Of a DNA stretch of 64,000 nt, positions 34,826-46,176 are shown piece after piece. The stretch's first letter is position 1. Each line of letters starts with the position of its first letter. Source of the DNA: Variovorax boronicumulans. GTDB taxonomy: Bacteria > Pseudomonadota > Gammaproteobacteria > Burkholderiales > Burkholderiaceae_C. The notes beneath the pieces are model-generated. The model saw nothing but the letters and a program-made list of their open reading frames with translations, was not told the origin of the DNA and searched no databases. The stretch spans positions 2,096,245-2,160,244 of the forward strand of contig NZ_JAAAFX010000004.1 in the NCBI RefSeq assembly GCF_019352895.1, written 5' to 3'. Position numbers and translations under genes: made by a program.

Positions 34826-35720
34826 CGCCCTGGTCATCGGTGGCAGTTTTGCCGGTCTGTCGGCCGCGATGCAGCTGGCGCGTGCGCGCCGCTCGGTCTG
34901 CGTGGTCGATGCGGGCGAGCCGCGCAACCGCTTTGCCGCGGCCGCGCACGGCTTCTTCGGGCTCGACGGCGTGCCGCCGCTCGCGCTGATGGCGCAGGCC
35001 CGCGCCAAGCTGCTGGCGTATCCCAATGTGCATTTCGTGCAGGCCCGCGCCACCGGTGCCGCCGCCGACGGTGCGGGAGGCTTCACGGTCGCGCTCGATG
35101 CCGGCACCCCGCTGTCGGCGCAGAAACTGCTGCTGGCCTTCGGCATCGCCGACACCCTGCCGGCGCTCGACGGCCTGCACGAGCGCTGGGGCCGCAGCGT
35201 GCTGCACTGTCCCTACTGCCACGGCTACGAGGTCGGCGGCGGGCCGCTGGGCGTGCTGTACGCCTCGCCGCTGTCGGTGCACCAGGCGATGCTGATCCCC
35301 GACTGGGGGCCGACCACCTTCTTCCTCGACGGCCACGACGACGCGCTGGACGAGGCCACGCGCGCCAAGCTGCTGGCGCGCGGCATCACGCTCGAGCCGG
35401 CGCGCGTGGCCGGCGTGGAGGGCGAGGCGCCGCGACTGACGGGCGTGCGGCTGGCCGACGGGCGCGTGGTGCCGGTCGATGCGCTGTTCATTGCCACCCG
35501 CACCCGCATGGCGAGTCCGCTGGCCGAGCAGCTGGGCTGCGCCTTCGACGAGGGGATGCTGGGGCCGGTGATCCGCACCGACGCCTCGAAACTCACGACC
35601 GTGCCGGGCGTCTACGCGGCCGGCGATGCGGGCCAGATCCCGCAGAACGCCACGCTGGCCTCGGCCGACGGCCTGATCGCGGGCGTCTCGCTGCACCAGG
35701 CGCTGGTCCACGGGCTCTGA
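34815..35720 (+). CDS. Thioredoxin-reductase-like NAD(P)/FAD oxidoreductase
   Basis: A 301-residue two-dinucleotide-fold flavoprotein. The FAD loop is LVIGGSFAGLSAAMQLA. The redox pair C132/C135 is in HCPYCHGYEVGG, similar to but not the same as CATC of TrxB. The C-terminal FAD motif is PGVYAAGDAG. The second Rossmann part is short and lacks a clear GxGxxA. It probably passes electrons to a thiol partner or reduces a small oxidant. AAAGGA lies eight bases before ATG 34815. The coupling with the Rrf2 gene suggests oxidant-inducible expression. Confidence 0.88.
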   Translation: MRHDALVIGGSFAGLSAAMQLARARRSVCVVDAGEPRNRFAAAAHGFFGLDGVPPLALMAQARAKLLAYPNVHFVQARATGAAADGAGGFTVALDAGTPLSAQKLLLAFGIADTLPALDGLHERWGRSVLHCPYCHGYEVGGGPLGVLYASPLSVHQAMLIPDWGPTTFFLDGHDDALDEATRAKLLARGITLEPARVAGVEGEAPRLTGVRLADGRVVPVDALFIATRTRMASPLAEQLGCAFDEGMLGPVIRTDASKLTTVPGVYAAGDAGQIPQNATLASADGLIAGVSLHQALVHGL

Positions 35721-35817
35721 GGCGCGGCGTCCCACGCCGATGGGGGCGTTGTCCGGCAGGTGCGGGCCGGCGCGTCCGCTAGCCTGGGCACATTCGCCCC
35801 GACTGGAGATCGCCGCC

Positions 35818-36273
35818 ATGCCCATCCGCTTCGTCCCACGCCGGCTCGCCATCCTGCTGCCGGCCTTGACGGCGCTGACCTTCGCCCTGCCGCAGGCGCA
35901 GGCCGCACCGGACCACAACCCGCTGGTGGCCGAGCGCTGGAAGACGCGGCCGGTGGTCGTCGTCGTGCCGCACCGCGACGATGCGATGCTCGAGCGCGTT
36001 CGCTCCACGCTGCGGCAGGCGCCCGCGCGCGAGGCCTTCATCGAACGCGAGATGGTGCTCTACACGGTGGTCGCCGGAGAAGGGCAGCGCAACGAAAAGC
36101 CGATGCAGGCGCGGCAGACCCGGGCGCTGCTCGCTGCGCTCAAGCTCGATGCCGCGGGCCCGCCGACCTTCGTGCTGGTCGGCAAGGACGGCGGCATCAA
36201 GATGACCGAGGGCGCGGACGTGGACCTGAATGCGGTCTTCGCCGAGATCGACCGCATGCCGATGCGGCGATAA
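35818..36273 (+). CDS. DUF4174 periplasmic protein
   Basis: A 151-residue protein with a signal peptide ending AQAA (about residue 30). The core is VVVVVPHRDDAMLERV and PPTFVLVGKDGGIKMTEG, which recalls a thioredoxin-like fold without a CxxC, as in DUF4174. It is exported and of unknown role. GGAG lies nine bases before ATG 35818; an earlier in-frame ATG at 35740 would spoil the signal peptide. Confidence 0.75.
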   Translation: MPIRFVPRRLAILLPALTALTFALPQAQAAPDHNPLVAERWKTRPVVVVVPHRDDAMLERVRSTLRQAPAREAFIEREMVLYTVVAGEGQRNEKPMQARQTRALLAALKLDAAGPPTFVLVGKDGGIKMTEGADVDLNAVFAEIDRMPMRR

Positions 36274-36354
36274 GTGGCCGGCCGGCCCGACCGAAGCCGC
36301 CGCGGCTCACTACACTCGAAGCTCGCCACAACGAACGTTTCTTCACCGTATTTC

Positions 36355-36960
36355 ATGGAATTCTTCACCCTGGTGGTCCTGGTCGCCATCGGCACGTATG
36401 TGCTCAAGACCCAGGACCAGACCCGCCGCATCCGCCTGCTCGGCAGCCACCTCGGCCAGTACCAGATCGAGAAGCTCATGGAGACGCTGACCGACGGCTA
36501 CCTGCGCTGCCTCGGCGAGAAGGACGAGGCGCGGCGCGAGCAGATCTGGGCGCTGCTCGCGCAGAGCGAGCTGGCGCTGAGCTCGCAGTTCGACAAGTTC
36601 GCCGCCGGCTTTGCCAAGGTCGATGCCGCGCAGACCCGCGTGAGCAAGCTGCCGATCGCTTTGCCCTTCGCCGACCGGCTGCTGCCGGGCGCGACCTTCG
36701 ACGTGCGGCAGGTGTTCCTGGTGCACGCGCGCGGCATCGCGGCCGCGGCCGCCAACACGGCGCAGCAGTCGCCCCGGGACAAGGCCTTCATGCTGTCGGC
36801 CGAGCTGTTCCTGATGCAGCACACCTGCCACTGGTTCTGCCGTTCGCGTGCGGTGGCTTCGGCCCGTCTGCAGGTGCGGCACCAGACTTCGCATGCCATG
36901 GCGCTGGCCTCGGTCTCGCCGGCCACGCGCGAGGCCTACCGCGCGCTCACCGGAGTCTGA
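36355..36960 (+). CDS. Conserved hypothetical membrane-anchored protein
   Basis: A 201-residue protein I do not recognise. The first 16 residues form one hydrophobic helix (FFTLVVLVAIGTYVLK). The rest is soluble and mostly helical, with the Cys/His-containing stretch MQHTCHWFCRSRAVA near residue 160. It is followed five bases later by another unknown gene in the same direction, so the pair may work together. Confidence 0.65.
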   Translation: MEFFTLVVLVAIGTYVLKTQDQTRRIRLLGSHLGQYQIEKLMETLTDGYLRCLGEKDEARREQIWALLAQSELALSSQFDKFAAGFAKVDAAQTRVSKLPIALPFADRLLPGATFDVRQVFLVHARGIAAAAANTAQQSPRDKAFMLSAELFLMQHTCHWFCRSRAVASARLQVRHQTSHAMALASVSPATREAYRALTGV

Positions 36961-36964
36961 CCCC

Positions 36965-37420
36965 ATGGCCCTTTCCGACAAGCTCCACGTTCCGACCGCG
37001 AATGCCGACGGCAGCTTCGCCGCACCGGTGGACGATGGCGCGGCCGCGGCCGCGGCGCTGCGCGAGGCCACGGCGCGCCACGAGGCGATGCGCGAGCAGC
37101 TCGACGCGGTCAACGAGCTGCTGGCCAAGCCGCTCAACGAGATCCTGGCCGACCGCGAGCATTTCAAGGAGGCGGCCGCCGCCTGGGACGCCTTCGGCGC
37201 CATGTGGATGCTGTCGCAGCGCGCGATGAAGCGCGTGGCGCTCGACCTGGCCGCGCAGCAGGGTGTGAGCGAGGAAGAAGTGGTGGCGCGCGCCATGACC
37301 CATGCCAACGCGGTGCTCAACGGCGACGGCGAGGACCTGGGCGGTACCGTGGCCGAGGCGCAGCTGGCGCACATCGGTCGGCACAAGGCGATGCTGCGCA
37401 AGCAGTTCCGCCAGGGTTAG
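36965..37420 (+). CDS. Conserved hypothetical Ala-rich helical protein
   Basis: A 151-residue soluble protein rich in Ala, Glu and Leu, probably helical with a coiled-coil stretch at about residues 25-65. I see no catalytic motif. It belongs with the membrane-anchored unknown gene upstream (five-base gap). Its TAG stop shares bases with the stop of the convergent BtuF-like gene. Confidence 0.65.
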   Translation: MALSDKLHVPTANADGSFAAPVDDGAAAAAALREATARHEAMREQLDAVNELLAKPLNEILADREHFKEAAAAWDAFGAMWMLSQRAMKRVALDLAAQQGVSEEEVVARAMTHANAVLNGDGEDLGGTVAEAQLAHIGRHKAMLRKQFRQG

Positions 37421-38298
37421 GGCTGGGCGCTGCCCAGCGTCTGCAGGCATTCCACCACCGCATCGGCGGCTTCATCGAGCCGCGGCCCGGCGCGCATCAT
37501 CACGTCGAAGCGCGCCGGCGGAAAACTGCAGCTGCGCCCGCGCCGTATCGCGCCCATGCCGGCCCAGCCGGGCCGTGCGGCCATGGCATTCAGGTCGGCG
37601 CTGGCCGGCGCCATCAGCAGGTCGGGATTGGCCCGCACCACGAACTCGGGGCTGAGGCGCGGAAAAGGCCCCATCGAGGCCGGCACGATGTTCGCCAGCC
37701 CGAGCCGGGTCAGCGTCTCGCCGATGAACGAGGCCTCGCCGGCCGCGGAGACGCCATGCACTTCGAAGTAGACGCGCCGGCCCTGCCAGCCCGCGGGCAC
37801 GCGGGCACGCGCGGCGTCGAGCCGGACCTCGATGCGGCGCCAGGCCGCTTCGCCCGCGCCCGGATGGCCGGTGAGTTTCGCCACGTTCTCCATCACGCGG
37901 CGCATGTCGGCGTGCGAGCGGGCGTCGAAGGCCACCACCTTCACCCCCAGCGCCTCGAGCTGGTTGAGCACGCGGCTGCGCGGGCGCAGCAGCACCACGT
38001 CGGGCCGCAGCGCGACGATGCGTTCGAGGTTGGCGTCGTCCATGCCGCCGACCTGGGGCAGCTGCTTGACCGACGCCGGCCAGTTCGCATGCCGGTCGAC
38101 GCCCACCAGCCGGTCGCAGGCCCCCAGCGCGCAGACGGTTTCGGTGAGCGAGGGCACCAGCGAGACGATGCGCTGCGGCGGGCGCGGCAGCGTGAGCGTG
38201 TAGCCGCGGTCGTCGACCACGGTCAACGCGGCCGCCTGCGCCAGGCCGGCAAACGCGAAGAGGAGCAGGAGGAGGGCGGTGACGGCGAAACGGCGCAT
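37417..38298 (-). CDS. BtuF-like periplasmic (cobalamin/heme-type) substrate-binding protein
   Basis: A 293-residue cluster-A solute-binding protein. The signal peptide ends QAAA (about residue 19). It has [28 protein letters not shown], the connecting helix region ALRPDVVLL and [23 protein letters not shown]. It would bind vitamin B12, a ferric chelate or heme for an ABC importer. No permease or ATPase gene is nearby, so it is an orphan here. Confidence 0.82.
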   Translation of the reverse strand: MRRFAVTALLLLLFAFAGLAQAAALTVVDDRGYTLTLPRPPQRIVSLVPSLTETVCALGACDRLVGVDRHANWPASVKQLPQVGGMDDANLERIVALRPDVVLLRPRSRVLNQLEALGVKVVAFDARSHADMRRVMENVAKLTGHPGAGEAAWRRIEVRLDAARARVPAGWQGRRVYFEVHGVSAAGEASFIGETLTRLGLANIVPASMGPFPRLSPEFVVRANPDLLMAPASADLNAMAARPGWAGMGAIRRGRSCSFPPARFDVMMRAGPRLDEAADAVVECLQTLGSAQP

Positions 38299-38373
38299 GG
38301 GCCCGTACTGTGTCAGATCCGCGCGAGCAACCCCGCGCCAGCGCGCCGCAGGGACGCACCTTATGCTCGACGC

Positions 38374-39201
38374 ATGGACGCCGCCACCTCCGAGCTTGCC
38401 GATTTCGCCACCCGCCACCGCCGGCTGTTCGTGCTCACGGGCGCGGGCTGCAGCACCGAGTCCGGCATTCCCGACTACCGCGACGTCAACGGCGACTGGA
38501 AGCGGCCGTCGCCGGTCACCTTCCAGGCCTTCACCGGCGAAGACGCCACGCGCCGCCGCTACTGGGCGCGCAGCCTGGTCGGCTGGCCGACCATGGCGCG
38601 GGCCCGGCCCGGTGCGGCGCATCGGGCGCTGGCGAAGCTGGAGGCCGCCGACCGCATCGGGCTGCTGCTCACGCAGAACGTCGACGGCCTGCACGAGGCG
38701 GCGGGCAGCCGCCGCACCATCGACCTGCATGGCCGCATCGACACCGTGCGCTGCATGGCTTGCGACACGCGCAGCACGCGCGCCGAACTGCAGCAGGCCC
38801 TGCGCGAGCGCAACCCGCCCTGGGCCGTGCTCGAGGCGCGTGCCGCACCCGACGGCGATGCCGATCTCGACGGGCTGGACTTCTCTTCGTTCGACGTGCC
38901 CGCCTGCACCCATTGCGGCGGCATGCTCAAGCCCGACGTGGTGTTCTTCGGCGAAAGCGTGCCGCGCGAGCGCGTGAGCGCGGCCTTCGCGGCGCTGGCC
39001 GAAGCCGACGCGGTGCTGGTCGCGGGCTCGTCGCTGATGGTCTATTCGGGCTTTCGCTTCGTGCAGGCCGCGGTGGCCGCGGGCAAGCCGGTGGCGGCGG
39101 TCAACCTCGGGCGCACGCGTGCCGACGAACTGCTGACGCTCAAGGTCGAGCGGCCGGTGGGCGAGACGCTCGAAACGCTGGCGCGGGCCTTGTCATCATG
39201 A
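38374..39201 (+). CDS. NAD-dependent protein deacylase, sirtuin (Sir2/CobB family)
   Basis: A 275-residue sirtuin. It has the NAD motif [17 protein letters not shown] (residues 21-36), the catalytic TQNVDGLH and LHG, the zinc ligands CMAC and CTHC, and VVFFGESVP and GSSLMVYS. It removes acyl groups from lysines using NAD. The insertion between the two zinc pairs is longer than in E. coli CobB, as in class II-type bacterial sirtuins. Its stop overlaps the start of a small HNH-like gene (ATGA), so the two are cotranslated. Confidence 0.92.
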   Translation: MDAATSELADFATRHRRLFVLTGAGCSTESGIPDYRDVNGDWKRPSPVTFQAFTGEDATRRRYWARSLVGWPTMARARPGAAHRALAKLEAADRIGLLLTQNVDGLHEAAGSRRTIDLHGRIDTVRCMACDTRSTRAELQQALRERNPPWAVLEARAAPDGDADLDGLDFSSFDVPACTHCGGMLKPDVVFFGESVPRERVSAAFAALAEADAVLVAGSSLMVYSGFRFVQAAVAAGKPVAAVNLGRTRADELLTLKVERPVGETLETLARALSS

Positions 39202-39470
39202 GCGTGAAAGCGCTGCGCGCGACCTTCGGGCCCCAATGCCACTGGTGCGGGCTGGTGATGGATTTCGAGCCGCCGGCCGGGCGGCCCGAGTCGGCCACCA
39301 TCGAGCATCTCAACGACGCCACGCTGGGCAGCGTGCGCAAGCAGGCGCACCGGCGGCTGTCGCACGCGGACTGCAACCGCGCGCGCAACGAGTTCCGGCT
39401 GCAGGCCGAGCGGCAGTTCGCGCAGTGGATTGCGCAGCGCGTGGCGGCGGCCCGGGTCCCCGAGTCCTGA
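39198..39470 (+). CDS. Small HNH-like zinc-binding protein
   Basis: A 90-residue protein with CHWCG (Cys pair), then ATIEHLNDATLG (the His of an HNH motif) and LSHADCNRARNEFR (the second His/Asn/Cys part). This arrangement resembles compact HNH nucleases with a zinc finger. No other domain is present. The ATG overlaps the sirtuin stop. Whether it cuts nucleic acid is unknown. Confidence 0.72.
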   Translation: MSVKALRATFGPQCHWCGLVMDFEPPAGRPESATIEHLNDATLGSVRKQAHRRLSHADCNRARNEFRLQAERQFAQWIAQRVAAARVPES

Positions 39471-39508
39471 CGCGCCGGGGCGCCGGGTGCGCCCTTTTTT
39501 TGTGTCAA

Positions 39509-39559
39509 CGTGTTAACGTGCGTGCATCCGGCGCGCTTAGCTTGCGTCGGAGTGCGCCT
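39509..39559 (+). promoter_or_regulatory. Upstream element shared with the second receiver gene
   Basis: CGTGTTAACGT at 39509-39519 and GTGCGCCT at 39552-39559 recur with identical 43-base spacing at 44797 and 44840, before the second receiver gene. The intervening bases also align in part without gaps. This probably marks the promoter region of the signalling unit and its duplicated copy. Confidence 0.5.
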
Positions 39560-39628
39560 GTGCACAGCCCCCCGCGTTCGCCGCAGTTCCTCGCTGGAGG
39601 ACGACCCCCATGACTCACCCTTGCGCCC

Positions 39629-42252
<2,624 letters not shown>

Positions 42253-42268
<16 letters not shown>

Positions 42269-42633
42269 TCATCGAAGACAACCCGGCCAACATGAAGCTG
42301 GTCTGTCTGCTGCTGCACAACGCCGGCCACACCACCCTGAGTGCCTCGGACGCCGAGAGCGGCCTGACGCTGGCGCGCTCCGCGCAGCCCGACCTGATCC
42401 TGATGGACGTGCAGTTGCCCGGCATGGACGGCCTGGCGGCGACCGCGCTGCTCAAGCAGGCGCCGGCCACGGCCGCCATTCCGGTGATCGCCCTGACCGC
42501 GATGGCGATGAAGAACGACCAGGAGAAGACCGAGGCCGCGGGCTGCGACGCCTACATCGCCAAGCCGCTGCGCTACCTCGAGCTGTACGCGGCCATCGAC
42601 ACCCTGCTGGCCAAGCGCGTCCCCCGGCCATGA
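42253..42633 (+). CDS. Single-domain response regulator
   Basis: A 126-residue receiver alone. It has the acidic pocket LIIEDNP, the phosphoacceptor in LILMDVQLPGMDG, VIALTAMAM and the Lys in YIAKPLRY. The TTG start at 42253 follows GGAG with seven bases between and overlaps the kinase gene. Such DivK/CpdR-like proteins pass phosphate or bind partners without DNA binding. The next gene overlaps it (ATGA), so kinase, receiver and GGDEF-EAL protein form one operon. Confidence 0.9.
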
Positions 42634-44759
42634 GGCATCGCGCGGCGACGATCCTCATCGTCGACGACCAACCGGTCAATCGTCGGCTGCTCGAAGCGCT
42701 GCTGGCACCGGAGGGTTACATCACCTGGAGCGTGGCCAGCGGCCGCGAGGGCCTGGCACGCATCGCGCTCGAGCCGCCCGACCTGGTCCTGCTCGACGTG
42801 ATGATGCCGGACATGGACGGCCACACCGTGGCCCGGCTGCTCAAATCCAATCCTGTCACCTCCAGCATCCCGATCATCATGGTGACCGCCATGGTCGACC
42901 GGCAGGCGCGCCTGGCCAGCCTCGAGGCCGGCGCCGAGGACGTGCTCACCCTGCCGGTGGACCGCACCGAGCTGTGGCTGCGGGTGCGCAACCTGCTGCG
43001 GCTCAAGGCCCTGAGCGATTTCCAGCGCAACCACGGCGCCATCCTCGAGAAGGAGGTGCGCACGCGCACCGCCGACCTGCAGCGCTTTCGCACCGCGATG
43101 GATGCGACCGCCGACGGCATTTTCCTGATCGACCGTGCCACGCTGCGCTTCGTGGAGCTCAACGCCACCGCCTGCAGCCTGTCCGGGTACACGCGCGAAG
43201 AGCTGTTGCGGCTCGGACCGGGCGATCTGGGCAGCGGCGAGCCCGATGCGGTGCGGGTCATCGTGGAGGACATCGTCGGCGGCCATGGCGCGCACCGCCT
43301 GGCCGACATCCTGCTGCGCCGCAAGGACGGCGTGATGGTGCCGGTCGAGGTCACGCGCAGCGCGCACCGCTTCGGCGACACCTGGGTGGTCGTGGCGGTG
43401 GTGCGCGACATCACCGAGCGCAAGAAGGCCGAGCGCCGGCTGCACCAGATGGCGCACTACGACGCGCTGACCGGGCTGCCCAACCGCGCCTTGTTCTACG
43501 AGGTGCTGCGCAAGACCATCGTGCAGGCCTCCGACGGGCGCGGGCAGGTGGCGGTGCTGTTCATCGACCTGGACCATTTCAAGAAGGTCAACGACACCCT
43601 GGGCCATGCGGTCGGCGATCAGTTGCTGGTGCAGTTCAGCGACCGGCTCTGGGGTTGCCTGCAATTGCGCGACGCGGTCGGCCGGCTGGGTGGCGACGAG
43701 TTCGCGGTGATCCTGGTGCGCGACGATCCGCAGGCCGGCGCGGTGGCCGTGGCCCATGCGCTGCTCGAGGCCCTGCGCCAGCCTTTCGTGCTGGGCGGGC
43801 GCAGCGTGGTGTCGACGGCCAGCATCGGCATCAGCGTCTACCCGAACGATGCGGCCACGGCCGAGCAGCTGATGCAGTACGCCGACACCGCGATGTACCA
43901 GGCCAAGCAGGGCGGGCGCAACGCCAGCCGCTTCTTCACGCCGCAAATGAACGCCGATGCGCTGACGCGGCTGGAGCTCGAGATGGCGTTGCGCCAGGCG
44001 CTCGAGCACGAGGAGTTCGAGCTGCACTACCAGCCCAAGGTGGAGATCGCCAGCGGGCGCGTGGTCGGCGTCGAGGCGCTGCTGCGCTGGAACCGGCCCG
44101 GACATGGCGTGGTCTCGCCCGCCGAGTTCATCCCGGTGCTCGAGGACTGCGGCCTGATCGTGCGCGCCGGCGACTGGGTCATCGCCGCCGTGTGCCGCCA
44201 GATCCGGCTGTGGCGGACGTCGCCGGTCGGCGACCTGCCGGTGGCGGTGAACATCGCGCAGCGCCAGTTCGTCGACGGCGATCTCGAGGCCACGATCGCC
44301 GGCTTGCTGGACCACAACGGCGTGCCGGCCCATCTGCTCGAGCTCGAACTCACCGAGAGCTCGCTGATGGCCAACACCGCGCACACCGTGTCGGTGCTGC
44401 AGGGGCTGCGGCGCCGCGGGCTGCAGATCTCGGTCGACGACTTCGGCACCGGGTACTCCAGCCTGGCCTACCTGCGGCGTTTCCCGGTCGACAAGCTCAA
44501 GATCGACATCGACTTCATCCGCGACATCACGACCCGGCCCGACGACGCCGCCATCACGCTGGCCATCATCGGCCTGGCCCACAGCCTGAAGCTCGAGGTG
44601 ATCGCCGAAGGCGTGGAAACGGCGGCGCAGCTGGCCTTCCTGCGCCAGCAGGGCTGCGATCAGGTCCAGGGCTACTACTTCAGTCGGCCGCTGCCGCTCG
44701 CGGCGCTGGAGGCCCTGCTGCACGACGGCCGGGGCATCGCGCGGCTGGCGCTGGCCTGA
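42630..44759 (+). CDS. REC-PAS-GGDEF-EAL cyclic-di-GMP protein
   Basis: A 709-residue protein. Receiver at about 1-125 with IVDDQPV and LVLLDVMMPDMDG, but the conserved Lys is replaced: the strand reads VLTLPVDR. PAS at about 150-265. The GGDEF domain has an intact RLGGDEFAVIL, but the I-site position reads QLRD, not RxxD. The EAL domain has VEALLRWNRPG, LELELTESSLM, DDFGTGYSSL and LKIDIDFI. It could both make and break cyclic di-GMP, with output set by the upstream kinase. The missing receiver Lys may weaken or lock the phosphorylation switch. Confidence 0.93.
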   Translation: MRHRAATILIVDDQPVNRRLLEALLAPEGYITWSVASGREGLARIALEPPDLVLLDVMMPDMDGHTVARLLKSNPVTSSIPIIMVTAMVDRQARLASLEAGAEDVLTLPVDRTELWLRVRNLLRLKALSDFQRNHGAILEKEVRTRTADLQRFRTAMDATADGIFLIDRATLRFVELNATACSLSGYTREELLRLGPGDLGSGEPDAVRVIVEDIVGGHGAHRLADILLRRKDGVMVPVEVTRSAHRFGDTWVVVAVVRDITERKKAERRLHQMAHYDALTGLPNRALFYEVLRKTIVQASDGRGQVAVLFIDLDHFKKVNDTLGHAVGDQLLVQFSDRLWGCLQLRDAVGRLGGDEFAVILVRDDPQAGAVAVAHALLEALRQPFVLGGRSVVSTASIGISVYPNDAATAEQLMQYADTAMYQAKQGGRNASRFFTPQMNADALTRLELEMALRQALEHEEFELHYQPKVEIASGRVVGVEALLRWNRPGHGVVSPAEFIPVLEDCGLIVRAGDWVIAAVCRQIRLWRTSPVGDLPVAVNIAQRQFVDGDLEATIAGLLDHNGVPAHLLELELTESSLMANTAHTVSVLQGLRRRGLQISVDDFGTGYSSLAYLRRFPVDKLKIDIDFIRDITTRPDDAAITLAIIGLAHSLKLEVIAEGVETAAQLAFLRQQGCDQVQGYYFSRPLPLAALEALLHDGRGIARLALA

Positions 44760-44787
44760 GCCGAGGCCGCCGTTGTCACCGATCGCA

Positions 44788-44981
44788 ATGTGTCCGCGTG
44801 TTAACGTTCGGGTATCGGACGTCAGGCCCCTGGGCTGGCGTGCGCCTTTCCATTCGATTCCTTGCGCGCCTCACGGTCGAGGCGACGGCGTCGATGGAGA
44901 AGGTGGCGGACTTCGACCGCACCGATTCATCGTGTCGGTGCGATGCGCATGGCCGCCCGCCGACCTCCACGGAATATCCAC
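44788..44981 (+). pseudogene. Collapsed copy of the hybrid-kinase gene (promoter region plus kinase tail)
   Basis: CGTGTTAACGT at 44797 and GTGCGCCT at 44840 match the region before the kinase gene with equal spacing. From about 44890 the DNA matches the last 80-90 bases of the kinase gene, including TTCGACCGCACC and GATTCATCG at 44912 onward; one C is missing, so the frame is broken. The distance between these two parts is 115 bases here against about 2,670 in the intact unit. I read this as a tandem duplicate that lost nearly the whole kinase. It leads straight into a second receiver gene. Confidence 0.7.
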
Positions 44982-45374
44982 TTGGCTCTCGTTCTGATCA
45001 TCGAAGACAACCCGGCGACCATGAAGCTGGCGTCGCTGCTGTTGCACAACGCAGGACATGCGACCCTGCGGGCCTCCGACGCCGGTCGCGGGCTCACGCT
45101 GGCGTGCTCCGAGCAGCCCGACCTGATCCTGATGGACGTGCAGTTGCCCGGCGTGGATGGCCTGGCGGCGACCGCGCTGCTCAAGACGATGCCGGCCAGC
45201 GCGGGCATTCCGGTCATCGCGTTGACGCCGACCACGATGGACAACGAGCAGCAGCGCAGCGAGGCGGCAGGCTGCGATGCCTGCATCGTCAAGCCGATGC
45301 GCTACCCCGATCTCTACGCGACGATCGACGCCTTGCTGGCCAAGAAGCGGCTGGCTGTGCCGAGCGAAGCCTGA
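44982..45374 (+). CDS. Single-domain response regulator, paralogue of the one at 42253
   Basis: A 130-residue receiver, about three quarters identical by eye to the first. It has LIIEDNPATMKL, LILMDVQLPGVDG and IVKPMRYPDLYA. TTG 44982 is placed by homology; ATG 44943 is in frame and would add 13 residues made from the kinase-tail remnant. The acidic pocket, phosphoacceptor Asp and Lys are all kept, so the protein can probably still accept phosphate, perhaps from the intact kinase upstream. Confidence 0.85.
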   Translation: MALVLIIEDNPATMKLASLLLHNAGHATLRASDAGRGLTLACSEQPDLILMDVQLPGVDGLAATALLKTMPASAGIPVIALTPTTMDNEQQRSEAAGCDACIVKPMRYPDLYATIDALLAKKRLAVPSEA

Positions 45375-45475
45375 CGCCTGCTTTGCGGTGACAGCTGGCC
45401 GGGCCGGTACCGGCGGGGATGGAAAAACCATCTTTGAGCAAGAAATCTATCCAATATTTCCCGCTTTCTCCGCGT

Positions 45476-46093
45476 TCAGCGGAAGCGCTTGGTGACTTCG
45501 CGCACCACCCCGATGATCCGGGCGGTCCCGAGCGGCCGGATGGGGTAGCGCAGGTTGAGCGGCTTGAGGAACAGCTCGCCGCCGTCCTTGATCAACTGCT
45601 TGAAGGTGGTTTCGTTGGCTTCATTGAGCGCGATCACGTAGTCGCCTGGCAAGGGCGCCATCTCCGGCTCCACGATGATGATCGCGCCCTCCGGGAAGGA
45701 GTCGCGGCTCTCGCTGACCATGCTGTCGCCATGCACGCGCAGGGCGTAGGTGTGGCGCTGCACCGGTACACCCACCAGCACCATCTCGAAGCTGCTTTTG
45801 GGTTTGAAGTTGTCGATGACGGTGTAGTTGCCGGCCTCGACCTCCGACACCAGCGGGACTTCGATGCGCACGTCCAAGCCCTGCCGTATGTTGGAACCCC
45901 CGGACATCAGCTCGGCCACGGAGATACCCAGCAACGCGGCCACCCGCGGCTGGTTGCTGCGCTTGGGCGCAGTGCCGCCCGGCTTTTCCCATTGCTGAAC
46001 GGCACCGCGGCTGACGCCCACGGCTTCGGCGAATTGCTTCTCGCTCAGGCCGAGGCGTCGACGTCCTTCGCGGATCAGTCGATGTATTGTCAT
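45476..46093 (-). CDS. XRE-HTH / S24 peptidase (LexA/CI-like) repressor
   Basis: A 205-residue repressor. The helix-turn-helix is GLSEKQFAEAVGVSRGAVQQWE. The C-terminal S24 domain has catalytic S124 in HGDSMV and K165 in TTFKQL. A likely self-cleavage bond is A87-G88 in EVEAGNY. Such proteins are inactivated by RecA-stimulated self-cleavage and repress stress or phage genes. No phage genes are next to it, so it may be a chromosomal regulator or a remnant. Its target is unknown. Confidence 0.88.
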   Translation of the reverse strand: MTIHRLIREGRRRLGLSEKQFAEAVGVSRGAVQQWEKPGGTAPKRSNQPRVAALLGISVAELMSGGSNIRQGLDVRIEVPLVSEVEAGNYTVIDNFKPKSSFEMVLVGVPVQRHTYALRVHGDSMVSESRDSFPEGAIIIVEPEMAPLPGDYVIALNEANETTFKQLIKDGGELFLKPLNLRYPIRPLGTARIIGVVREVTKRFR

Positions 46094-46176
46094 GGGTGGA
46101 GGCTAGAGCCTCGGAGAGATAGAAATTAACTCCAGGAGAGCCGTTCTATCAAGGGGGACATGCCGCCCCGCTGCGT

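Noticed and set aside
38374..39470. Sirtuin plus HNH as an anti-phage defence system
   Set aside because: The sirtuin has the zinc ligands and layout of ordinary deacylases, and no other defence genes are near. Kept only as a low-level observation.
42573..44723. A 716-codon minus-strand frame opposite the GGDEF-EAL gene
   Set aside because: No recognisable domain; the plus strand has a complete multi-domain protein.
45375..45475. Terminator hairpin GCCGGTACCGGC after the second receiver gene
   Set aside because: The palindrome is short and is not followed by a T tract, so I do not call a terminator.
45476..46093. Prophage boundary at the S24 repressor
   Set aside because: No integrase, attachment repeat or structural phage gene is visible on either side.
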